Source of the DNA: Cytophagales bacterium
Lineage (GTDB): Bacteria > Bacteroidota > Bacteroidia > Cytophagales > Cyclobacteriaceae
Length of the DNA stretch: 64,000 bases
Direction: 5' to 3'
Assembly (NCBI GenBank): GCA_033344775.1
Contig: JAWPMT010000005.1
Span: 1,533,501-1,597,500, forward strand
Part shown: piece by piece, positions 26,679 to 34,292 of the stretch
How the letters are laid out: each line of letters opens with the position of its first letter
Position numbering within the stretch: the first letter of the stretch is position 1
Notes under the pieces: model-generated
Databases searched by the model: none
The model's input: only the letters and a program-made list of their open reading frames with translations
What the model was told of the DNA's origin: nothing
Translations under genes and position numbers: made by a program

Positions 26679-27316
26679 GTATCGCAGCGCGACCAATCAA
26701 ACTGGGTATCGTTGATGATCATCAACTCTACCGCAAAGGGCTGATGAGCCTTCTGGAAAAGTGGGGTGCACTATATGAGATTGTACTGGAGGCCATGGAT
26801 GGCGAAACATTGGCGAATTTGATTAATCCGAGTGTGTTACCAGATGTCATCATCATGGACATCAACATGCCCAGAAAGGATGGGTTTGAAAGTATATCCT
26901 GGCTAAATGAGCATTATCCTAAAATCAATGTGTTGGTATTGAGCATGGTGGGTCAGGAGGAGAGTATCGTTCGTATGATCAAATATGGCGTCAAAGGATA
27001 CCTCACGAAAGACATTGATCCGGATGTATTACATGAAGCCCTGCAAACGGTAGTTCAAGGCAAATTTTACTACACGGACTTCCTTAGCCGAAAGCTCATT
27101 CATGCCATCCAGGAAGATGATCGAGTCACTTTGACGGAAAGAGAACTGAGATTCATCAAGCTGGCTTGTACGGAAATGACCTATCAGCAAATCGCCGATG
27201 AGATGTTCGTCAGTCCCAAAACGGTAGACGGCTACCGAAAAGCCCTGTTCGAAAAACTAAAAGTCAAAAGTCGGGTAGGGCTTGCGATGTATGCGGTGAA
27301 TAATGGGTGGGTATGA
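26675..27316 (+). CDS. NarL/LuxR-family response regulator
   Basis: This 213-residue protein is a classic two-domain regulator. The receiver domain (residues 10-130) has acidic pocket DDHQLYRKG, phosphorylation site in DVIIMDINMPRKDG and the switch lysine in GYLTKDIDPDVL. The LuxR HTH (150-210) has LTERELRFIKLACTEMTYQQIADEMFVSPKTVDGYRKALFEKL. It partners the upstream kinase, whose stop it overlaps by 4 bases. The target genes are unknown; the nearest gene downstream, the multicopper oxidase, is convergent and not a simple target. Confidence 0.92.
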   Translation: MSIAARPIKLGIVDDHQLYRKGLMSLLEKWGALYEIVLEAMDGETLANLINPSVLPDVIIMDINMPRKDGFESISWLNEHYPKINVLVLSMVGQEESIVRMIKYGVKGYLTKDIDPDVLHEALQTVVQGKFYYTDFLSRKLIHAIQEDDRVTLTERELRFIKLACTEMTYQQIADEMFVSPKTVDGYRKALFEKLKVKSRVGLAMYAVNNGWV

Positions 27317-27371
27317 AAAGGGCCAGATGGAGCTTCCTCCGACCCTTCAAGATTTCTTTCTGAATTCAGAT

Positions 27372-29225
27372 TTATGGTTCTAACGCAGCTAACTGCGCGT
27401 TTTCATCACAAATGGTGATCTCCGGAAAATTCACCTGGCTCACCTCCTGGCCCTCCTCTAAAATTTCCACTGACTGCATCATTCCCTGATCCTCATGATC
27501 GAGTATATGGCAGTGAATCACAAACTTACCGGTGAAGTCTTTGTAGACGGTTCGTATCCTGGTCTTTTCTCTAGCTTTCACAAAATAGGTGTCCTTCCAA
27601 ATCGGTTGATCAAACTTGGTCGGGGAGCCCCATTCATTACAAGTATTGTTGTCAGAGTTCCAATCAAGACAAACAGATTTCTCCAGAATTTGAAAGTGAT
27701 TGATATGGATATGGAACGGGTGATTGGCTAAACCAGAGGTCAAGTCCCAATCTTGCACCTTATTCAATGTTAGATACCTAATATTTGACGGTTCGAAAGC
27801 CTGTCTATCGATTTGAAACTGTATTGGATTGACATCTGTGTCAATATAAAACTCCATGTTTTCCAATGCCGCTGTAGGCGCTACATCCACCAGGGATGGA
27901 TAAGGGGCCAGACTTGCTAAAGACTCAGAGGAAGGCATTTCTTTGGCCACCGTTCCACTTTTATCTGTAAGAACAATCATTGCCAGTAACTTTGGATCTT
28001 CCGTACTGGGTGATTCATCGAGACTACCCAATACTTCTGTCCCCGTATCCATCAGATAAAGCGTATCGCTCAGTTTATTGGGGGCCTTGACCATCATGTC
28101 TACCCGATAGCCTGGCTCTAGCTCCATGCTCTGAACCTCATTGATGTACCCATAAGCGATACCATCTTCAGCAATGGTATGAAGGTCTTGTGAAAGCAAT
28201 TCCGAGGTGTTTCCATCCTGATCAAACAGTTCCAGATTGATGGTCTCACGAACTCCCGCATGCACGAATCGCCATCGTTGTACCTCTTCAGGTGCCATGT
28301 CGATTACTGGAATACTCTGACCATTTATAGTCGTTCTCCATCCCTGCGCTTCATAATTATTGCTCCAGGCATTGGGTCCAAAGGTGGTGTTGTTCCATGG
28401 AATGTGATAACGACCCGCGGCGCTATCATAGAGATAAGGCATCTGCTGAAGTACGAAGATTTTTTCCTCCATGGCGCTGATCTCCGGTACATTATCCAAT
28501 CCACCTTCGATGATGATAGCACCCGCCATCCCTGAAGATACCTGAATCGCCGTGGATCCATGGACATGACCATGATACCAAAATGTCCCAGGTGCATGGT
28601 CCGTAGGTATGTCATATCGATTTTGGAATTCACACCCAGGTTCTATTTCCACAAAGACATTATCAGCGTGATCAGAGGGCGAAACATGAAAACCATGAAC
28701 ATGCAAGTTCGTCGTATTAAATCTCGCCGTGTCAATAACATTGATATCATGGCCTGTATGAGGGTTCGGATTTAACGGATCGCTATCACAAACATCATTC
28801 GCCAGCTGGTTGTTCACATCTACCGAAAGAAAATCGCCTGGTTTGATGCGCCAGGTCCTCCCGACCAATTGATCATTATAGGATCGATGATAGATATCAA
28901 CATTGCTTTCCTGCACGGTATTGTACATTTGATTGGTAGCAAACCTCAGGTTCAGCTCAGTTTCTAAGCGGCCATTAATAGTCGTATCCTCTGGAGGATT
29001 TTGAAATGGCTGGAAAATCAAATCTCCCTGAGTTACATCTGAATTGGACTGAGTGGACTTTAACAGCTGCCTTTTTTGAAAAAGTGGCTTTATTTCACGG
29101 ATTGCATTGAGGACCTGAGTCTTATCTGGGCGATCCTGAGTTTCTGGTAATTCTTCTTGTTTCTCTGGCTGACATCCCAGGACGATAAGTGCCAGAATGC
29201 CGTAATAAAGAGTAGTTTTCTTCAT
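27372..29225 (-). CDS. multicopper oxidase (laccase-like) lipoprotein
   Basis: The start is chosen at ATG 29225, which opens a lipoprotein leader (LALIVLGC). An ATG at 29249 would add 8 residues and overlap the previous stop as ATGA. The 617-residue enzyme has all four copper-binding motifs: NLHVHGFHV, TFWYHGHVHG, HPFHIHINHF and the T1/T2/T3 tail HCHILDHEDQGMM with Cys and axial Met. It should oxidise phenols or metal ions, reducing oxygen to water, at the outer face of the envelope. It lies in one operon after the tyrosinase and a small protein, which favours phenolic or quinone substrates over metal ions. Confidence 0.88.
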   Translation of the reverse strand: MKKTTLYYGILALIVLGCQPEKQEELPETQDRPDKTQVLNAIREIKPLFQKRQLLKSTQSNSDVTQGDLIFQPFQNPPEDTTINGRLETELNLRFATNQMYNTVQESNVDIYHRSYNDQLVGRTWRIKPGDFLSVDVNNQLANDVCDSDPLNPNPHTGHDINVIDTARFNTTNLHVHGFHVSPSDHADNVFVEIEPGCEFQNRYDIPTDHAPGTFWYHGHVHGSTAIQVSSGMAGAIIIEGGLDNVPEISAMEEKIFVLQQMPYLYDSAAGRYHIPWNNTTFGPNAWSNNYEAQGWRTTINGQSIPVIDMAPEEVQRWRFVHAGVRETINLELFDQDGNTSELLSQDLHTIAEDGIAYGYINEVQSMELEPGYRVDMMVKAPNKLSDTLYLMDTGTEVLGSLDESPSTEDPKLLAMIVLTDKSGTVAKEMPSSESLASLAPYPSLVDVAPTAALENMEFYIDTDVNPIQFQIDRQAFEPSNIRYLTLNKVQDWDLTSGLANHPFHIHINHFQILEKSVCLDWNSDNNTCNEWGSPTKFDQPIWKDTYFVKAREKTRIRTVYKDFTGKFVIHCHILDHEDQGMMQSVEILEEGQEVSQVNFPEITICDENAQLAALEP

Positions 29226-29245
29226 CTTGATTAATTTCAAAGCTA

Positions 29246-29539
29246 TCATGACACAGAGGCCGTTTCAGGCATACCAGCGGCTAACCAATCATTATACATA
29301 GCAATTGATTCATCAGGAAGCGGACCTCCTGGTGGCATGGGGTGCGCGGTTCTTGGACCTCCATTGTAACCCCATCCCTCTATCGCAATTTTGATATTCT
29401 GATTTAACCTCTTGACTGATTCATAATTTCCTAAGTCAAGGCTAAAAACACCGTCATCAGTAGCAATCGATACCTCCAGCATTGGCTGAACGTAAGGTGC
29501 AAAAATATTTTTTATGTCTGGGTCAAAATAAACGCTCAT
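29246..29539 (-). CDS. small haem-less cytochrome c-like protein
   Basis: This 97-residue protein lies between tyrosinase (5 bases away) and the multicopper oxidase. Its parts, IFAPYVQPMLEVS, LDLGNYESVKRLNQNIKIAIEG, then HPMPPGGPLPDESIAMYNDW, follow the order seen in small cytochrome c domains of oxidase clusters (start, Y-E-x-V helix, MPPGG ligand loop, terminal W-x-x-x-G-x-P helix). The CxxCH haem site is missing. There is no signal peptide. A helper or metallochaperone of the tyrosinase is possible, in the spirit of the MelC1 caddie, but there is no sequence match to MelC1. Function is inference. Confidence 0.6.
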   Translation of the reverse strand: MSVYFDPDIKNIFAPYVQPMLEVSIATDDGVFSLDLGNYESVKRLNQNIKIAIEGWGYNGGPRTAHPMPPGGPLPDESIAMYNDWLAAGMPETASVS

Positions 29540-29544
29540 GTTGG

Positions 29545-31041
29545 TTATAATTTATTGTAAACAATAGTTAGGGTGCAAGTTTCTCCTGGATATCTACTAT
29601 TGAGATCATCAACAACTTCCGTCAAATCAAGATTGAACTTATGGCTTTTTCTTGCGTGACTGCTATGGTCACTACTAAGCCATGCAACTCCGGATTTTAC
29701 AAAATACTTTTTCTGAAATTTCTCCGACGCTATGTTTGCCTTCACCTTCTGTCCGTGGATATATAAATCAATGCGGTATGAAGAACTAGGATCCTTCTCT
29801 TCGTAAACAAAGACGAACGGATTGTCTCTATTTGCGGCCCGAACGGTAATGGGTTGATTCGTCACCGTTCCCTGGGCCTCTGGTCTCCAGGAAACACCTC
29901 CGGTATACATCTTGTAGTAGGGACTTATTTTACTCTTCCCAAAAACCAGTGTTTTATCTCCGCTTCCAGTAAGGTATTCATTCGTCTGGTTTTGATCGAG
30001 AATGCGGTCCGCAGGATTATCGCTGTAGTTATATCCCAATTTTTGTATATCCAAATACAGCTCTGCTCTACCCATATTCGGACGGTCACCAGCACCTGGA
30101 TCATAATCTGGCAAGTTAAATTCAGTTGGTTGTTGAGCCCTAAGAAAATACCTCAATGAAGTCATTCCTTCTGTACCATGTTCTTCAATCCATGCCTCAA
30201 AAATGTAGTCAACATAGGCATGAAATGAATAGAATATTGGATCATATGCTGCTGTAGCTGGATTGGCCATACTACCACCTACATAGGGAACATGCATAGG
30301 GTTATGGACTTCTGCTTCGAACCTTCCATAGCCTCCTTCAGTAGCATTGGGATATCCGCCAAAAACATTCCAATTGGCTTCTCTTACGATATTCGCCAGC
30401 AGATGCGGCGATGTGAACGTGGTATCTCGAGGGTTAATCTGATTGTTTCTGGGCTCGTGATAAAGGACAGAACTTTGATTTTCAAATACCTTGGGAAACT
30501 TATTCCCACTAGGGGCTCGCGTAAAATTCCAATAAGGAATACCTATGTTCTTCGTAGCATATTTATTTCCTCTGCTATCAACTATAGTTCCCTCCGGATC
30601 CGTATTCTGAAGAATTTTTTCAAAGTAGTAAAACTGAGCGCGGTGCCAGACAAAAAATATATCCTTCCCGTGTTCGCACATTCCAGGATAGCCATAGGTT
30701 CCATCAGCATATTGTTGAGCAGCTGCAATTTGATAGAAACTGGTGGGATCCTGATCTCCTTGCTTCAGCTCATTATTAACAGGAACAGAAACCCTATTCA
30801 CGTTATGAACCCACGCTTGCCATGCATATCCGTCTAGCAAATAAGGGTTAGATGCACTTCGATCACGGATTAATTGAATGGCATGCTCATATGCACCCAA
30901 TTCAGTAGGTGACAAATCGTCAATATTCTTGCGAGTGACTTGCTGGGCATCAAGATAGAAGGAAGTGAAAAGGCACAGACACAGCCATAAGGTTGTTCTT
31001 GTGACGAAGATTACGCCACATCTACTGTTTAGGACTTTCAT
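29545..31041 (-). CDS. secreted tyrosinase (type-3 copper)
   Basis: This 498-residue protein has a signal peptide ending FYLDAQ. The tyrosinase copper centre is clear. CuA includes EHGKDIFFVWHRAQ (the H-x8-H and W-H-R features, residues about 120-130) plus an earlier His in WVHNVN. CuB has EVHNPMHVP (HNxxH) and DPIFYSFHAYVDYIFEAW. A C-terminal beta domain of about 170 residues (from TGGVSWRPEA) follows, as in bacterial tyrosinases where it may shield the active site. It would hydroxylate monophenols and oxidise diphenols to quinones, for melanin or phenol breakdown. It is the first gene of the operon. Confidence 0.9.
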   Translation of the reverse strand: MKVLNSRCGVIFVTRTTLWLCLCLFTSFYLDAQQVTRKNIDDLSPTELGAYEHAIQLIRDRSASNPYLLDGYAWQAWVHNVNRVSVPVNNELKQGDQDPTSFYQIAAAQQYADGTYGYPGMCEHGKDIFFVWHRAQFYYFEKILQNTDPEGTIVDSRGNKYATKNIGIPYWNFTRAPSGNKFPKVFENQSSVLYHEPRNNQINPRDTTFTSPHLLANIVREANWNVFGGYPNATEGGYGRFEAEVHNPMHVPYVGGSMANPATAAYDPIFYSFHAYVDYIFEAWIEEHGTEGMTSLRYFLRAQQPTEFNLPDYDPGAGDRPNMGRAELYLDIQKLGYNYSDNPADRILDQNQTNEYLTGSGDKTLVFGKSKISPYYKMYTGGVSWRPEAQGTVTNQPITVRAANRDNPFVFVYEEKDPSSSYRIDLYIHGQKVKANIASEKFQKKYFVKSGVAWLSSDHSSHARKSHKFNLDLTEVVDDLNSRYPGETCTLTIVYNKL

Positions 31042-31423
31042 GATTAATTACTGATTGTATAATTCGCTTTATAAGGTCCGAAAAAAATAAATACCAAACA
31101 ACTAATTCAACTCATTTATAAGTTTTAATATCGATTAGAATAGGACATGTGGATGCCAGGAATTGTCCCCTGTCTGAGAAAAATTTCGCATCTCTTTTTG
31201 GTATATATATCCGAAACAAGAAGGAAAGAGCTATCTCCGAAGAATTATTCAATACTGAGGCTGGGACTTATCAACTGTGAAAAGATAGCGCATTGGCACC
31301 AAATCACACCTAACCACTTTAAAACAATTGACTTCCACCGAACATCTCTGCAACAAATGTTACACCGAAGGAAACCATCTGCCGCTACTTTCGAGTTTAG
31401 AATTGAGTTAGACAATCCTCTAC
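31042..31423. other. 382-base divergent intergenic region
   Basis: This lies between the tyrosinase and YeeE genes, transcribed in opposite directions. It has an AT-rich part (31070-31140), and near the YeeE start a Crp-type dyad (31350-31363). I see no gene in it; a 96-codon open stretch near 31147 has no hydrophobic or domain pattern. Confidence 0.6.
31350..31363. promoter_or_regulatory. Crp/Fnr-type operator upstream of YeeE
   Basis: GCAACAAATGTTAC fits half-sites GCAA and TTAC spaced by six bases, 60 bases before the YeeE-like start. It matches dyads found before SulP and the persulfide dioxygenase, so it is probably a site for one of the local Crp/Fnr regulators. Confidence 0.55.
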
Positions 31424-31996
31424 ATGAATATAATTGAGTTCATCAGCCAGCCATGGCCGTGGTATGTGGCTGGTCCCATGATCGGAGTGGTCATGTTTTC
31501 GTTGCTGTTCTTCGGCAAAAGTTTTGGTATTTCTTCCAACCTTCGAACGCTGTGTTCCATCCTGGGAGCAGGCAAGAGTTGCGAGTTTTTTGATTTCAAT
31601 TGGAAAGCTCAAACCTGGAACCTGGTGTTTGCTGCCGGAATGCTCCTCGGAGGTGCGATAGCAAACCACTTTCTTACTTCGGAAACAGGTGTTCAACTAT
31701 CGGAAGGCACCCTCCAGGACTTGAACGCCCTGGGCATTGAAAGCCCGACGGATTCGCTGGTACCTGCCTCACTATTTTCATGGGAGTCGCTACTTTCTTT
31801 GAGAGGAGTGATCATGCTGGTTTTTGGAGGTTTTCTCATCGGGTTTGGCACCCGATACGCGGGCGGTTGTACTTCCGGACACGCCATCAGTGGATTGAGT
31901 AATCTGCAGCTTCCTTCACTGATTGCGGTTATTGGCTTCTTTATTGGAGGCCTGTTCGTGACTTACTTCATTCTCCCCTTCTTACTAACCCTCTGA
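31424..31996 (+). CDS. YeeE/YedE-family sulfur transporter, N-terminal half
   Basis: This 190-residue membrane protein has about five hydrophobic stretches. The defining motif is [20 protein letters not shown], with the conserved Cys of YeeE/YedE (DUF395) transporters, near residue 150. Relatives (TsuA/PmpA-like) take up thiosulfate or other sulfane sulfur through cysteine relays. The complementary half, with its own C-P-G motif, follows 12 bases later, so together they make one full-length transporter. A Crp-type site precedes the gene. Confidence 0.85.
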   Translation: MNIIEFISQPWPWYVAGPMIGVVMFSLLFFGKSFGISSNLRTLCSILGAGKSCEFFDFNWKAQTWNLVFAAGMLLGGAIANHFLTSETGVQLSEGTLQDLNALGIESPTDSLVPASLFSWESLLSLRGVIMLVFGGFLIGFGTRYAGGCTSGHAISGLSNLQLPSLIAVIGFFIGGLFVTYFILPFLLTL

Positions 31997-32008
31997 GTCC
32001 AGGCAACT

Positions 32009-32422
32009 ATGAAATTCCTAAAATACTTATTCATCGGCATCCTTTTCGGCATCATCCTGACCAAGGCAGAAATTATCTCCTGGTACCGCATATATGAAAT
32101 GTTTCGCTTCCAATCTTTTCATATGTATGGTGTGATCGGATCGGCAGTGGTCGTAGGGATCGTTATTACTCAAGTGATCAAGCGCTTCCGAATCAAATCC
32201 ATCGACGGAGATGTAATCGACATCCCTCCCAAGCAAGCTGGAGTTACGCGTTATTTGGTTGGTGGAACTTTGTTCGGATTTGGCTGGGCCATGACGGGCG
32301 CATGTCCAGGTCCGCTTTTCATCTTACTGGGAAATGGCATTGGAGTCATTGCTGTGGTTATCCTATCTGCGATGCTCGGCACGTATGTGTATGGGTTGTT
32401 GAGAACAAAGCTACCCCATTAG
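32009..32422 (+). CDS. YeeE/YedE-family sulfur transporter, C-terminal half
   Basis: This 137-residue membrane protein has about four hydrophobic segments. It has the second family motif, GFGWAMTGACPGPLFILLGNG, with the conserved Cys-Pro-Gly. It is the partner of the preceding half-transporter (12-base gap) and together they probably import thiosulfate or sulfane sulfur, as split PmpA/PmpB-type pairs do. The stop codon TAG begins inside the 32-bp palindromic repeat that follows. Confidence 0.85.
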   Translation: MKFLKYLFIGILFGIILTKAEIISWYRIYEMFRFQSFHMYGVIGSAVVVGIVITQVIKRFRIKSIDGDVIDIPPKQAGVTRYLVGGTLFGFGWAMTGACPGPLFILLGNGIGVIAVVILSAMLGTYVYGLLRTKLPH

Positions 32423-32452
32423 TAATCTGATCGCTCCAGCGATCAGATTACT
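32421..32452. repeat. 32-bp palindrome, copy 2
   Basis: Arms AGTAATCTGATCGCT and AGCGATCAGATTACT are perfect inverted repeats of 15 bp separated by CC. It begins two bases into the YeeE stop codon and has no T-run. It is the same element as 3280-3311. Confidence 0.75.
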
Positions 32453-32487
32453 GCTAACCAACGCCTCCGATACACGTATAGAGCATC

Positions 32488-33114
32488 ATGCTCGCTTTCT
32501 ATCAATTTGAAAAGTCCTATCAGGGACGTACGATCCTTAACATACCTGATCAACAATTGTCACCTGGATTGTATCACCTGAAAGGGCAAAATGGCGCTGG
32601 AAAAACGACCCTGATCAAAAGCATCGCCGGACTCATCCCGTTCAAGGGAAGTATCAAATTGATGGATGTTCCGAACGACCTGAAACACCAGCAGGCTTAT
32701 CGCAAGCTGGTAAGCTTCGCTCCGGCAGAGCCAGTCTACCCAGGTTTCATGAAAGGTATCGACCTAATCCGGATACATCAGGAACTCAGAAATACAACCC
32801 CTGAGAAAGATCAGGAATTAATTCAAAAGTTAGGGGTTGATCGATTTCAAGACCAGCACATTCTTGGTTACTCCAGCGGGATGTTAAAAAAGCTCTCTCT
32901 GATACTTGCATTCATCGGAAGCCCAAAACTGATCATCCTCGATGAACCCATGAATGCCCTTGATACAGAAGCTGTTCAATTGCTCGAACCTTTCATTGCA
33001 CAATACCAACTTGCTGGCTCTTCTTTCTTAATTACTTCTCATCAGGACTTTCACTGGGTCCAGCATCCATACGCCACACTTTCCATCCAAAACGCTCAAT
33101 TGGCTGTGGCATGA
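32488..33114 (+). CDS. ABC transporter ATP-binding protein
   Basis: This 208-residue ATPase is a compact ABC domain with Walker A GQNGAGKTTL, signature YSSGMLKKLSLI, Walker B KLIILDEPMNALD and the switch histidine in TSHQDFHW. The length is at the short end for this family. The permease gene follows with a 4-base ATGA overlap. Neither partner resembles a known uptake system, and no binding protein is near, so export of a peptide or lipid is more likely than import. Its place among sulfur genes may be incidental. Confidence 0.85.
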   Translation: MLAFYQFEKSYQGRTILNIPDQQLSPGLYHLKGQNGAGKTTLIKSIAGLIPFKGSIKLMDVPNDLKHQQAYRKLVSFAPAEPVYPGFMKGIDLIRIHQELRNTTPEKDQELIQKLGVDRFQDQHILGYSSGMLKKLSLILAFIGSPKLIILDEPMNALDTEAVQLLEPFIAQYQLAGSSFLITSHQDFHWVQHPYATLSIQNAQLAVA

Positions 33115-34226
33115 ATTCGGAACGTGTATTTCTATTCAAACTGGTGGTGGTTCAATTCTACAAGCAGAACACTGGACTGTTTCTATTTTTCTTTTTGATC
33201 TTTTTTGGGATCATTCCTCCACAATTTCTGATTGCTACACATGCTGCTTTGATACAGGCGCAATTAACCAGCGTTGCACTGATGATTGGAGTCAGCTTCT
33301 TTTGGGCACTGTATGCCTTTCGTTGCCTGCGTTTCATGGATCAAACTTTTTCTCACTACCAACATGCTTTTTTGAACATTTATCAAGTGCTACCCACTAC
33401 AAGGGTTTACGGTTTGATCGCAGGTTGTTTTATTGCGATGTTCCTGCCTGTATTGATTTACGCTATTATTGTGATCATGATGGCCATCGTTCAGTCGGTC
33501 TTTTGGTACATCATCAGCACCTCTTTATTGATCATAGCAATCACATTTTGCACAGTTGTCTTGGCCAAATCCGCTTTTCTCACATCACGTGAAATCAGTT
33601 CCAGGTTTTTAACCTTACCTGGATTCAGTGGTGCAGATATCAAACGAAGTATTTCTCTAAAATTCATTCTACTGGCGCATCTCTGGTCCGACAAAAAACT
33701 AGGTCTCTTAGCTCAAAAGCTATTCTCTTACCTGGCTTTCAATTTCTTCTTCATTCGAAACGCTGAGATCTTTCGAGAAGATTACTTCACCTTCTTCATC
33801 TTTCTGATCGGCGCGATGAACGCCTTGTTGATTTTCAATCTCCACAAAATGACAGAAGAGAAACTCGGATTCTTAAGAAATCTTCCGCTCACCATGCCTC
33901 GAAGAATTGTCATGATTCTACTGACTGGGACCGTCTTATTCGTACCAGAATTGATTATGATGCTGATCAGCGGATTTGAATTACTGGCGATTCAGGACAG
34001 CCTGATCCTCTATGGTGTGTTGGTCAGTCAGTTTGTGTTGCTGTTTTCCATTTTGTATACCTCTACCCTGAATCTGAAAAAATATGTGCAGTATGTATTT
34101 CTGTTACTGCTCAGCTATCTGGTGCTTTATCTGTTGATCCCCGCCGTATTGATCATTCTATTCAATCTAGGTCTAGCGTACCTGATCTTTCATGAACAGT
34201 ATCATGCGCATGAATTTAAAGCCTAA
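33111..34226 (+). CDS. ABC transporter permease, poorly conserved
   Basis: This 371-residue protein is very hydrophobic, with roughly nine or ten membrane helices (for example LFLFFFLIFFGIIP, FWALYAFRCL, VLIYAIIVIMMAIV, YVFLLLLSYLVLYLLI). It overlaps the ATPase gene by 4 bases (ATGA) and is its obvious membrane partner. I do not recognise a closer family. The cytoplasmic loops are rich in basic residues. It probably forms a dimeric exporter with two copies of the ATPase; the substrate cannot be inferred. Confidence 0.7.
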   Translation: MNSERVFLFKLVVVQFYKQNTGLFLFFFLIFFGIIPPQFLIATHAALIQAQLTSVALMIGVSFFWALYAFRCLRFMDQTFSHYQHAFLNIYQVLPTTRVYGLIAGCFIAMFLPVLIYAIIVIMMAIVQSVFWYIISTSLLIIAITFCTVVLAKSAFLTSREISSRFLTLPGFSGADIKRSISLKFILLAHLWSDKKLGLLAQKLFSYLAFNFFFIRNAEIFREDYFTFFIFLIGAMNALLIFNLHKMTEEKLGFLRNLPLTMPRRIVMILLTGTVLFVPELIMMLISGFELLAIQDSLILYGVLVSQFVLLFSILYTSTLNLKKYVQYVFLLLLSYLVLYLLIPAVLIILFNLGLAYLIFHEQYHAHEFKA

Positions 34227-34237
34227 GTCCTAGGCAC

Positions 34238-34272
34238 AAAAAAGGCCCGAATCCATCTCAGACCCGGGCCTT
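34238..34272 (-). terminator. terminator of the large multicopper oxidase
   Basis: On the minus strand, arms AAGGCCCG and CGGGCCTT with a 15-base loop are followed by TTTTTT. It sits about 20 bases after the oxidase stop. Convergent ABC permease transcripts could also stop here. Confidence 0.8.
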
Positions 34273-34292
34273 CGACGCTAGATCGAAATTCT

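Noticed and set aside
31147-31437. 96-codon plus-strand frame upstream of YeeE
   Set aside because: Mixed composition, overlaps the YeeE start and the Crp-type site; nothing protein-like in the order of residues.
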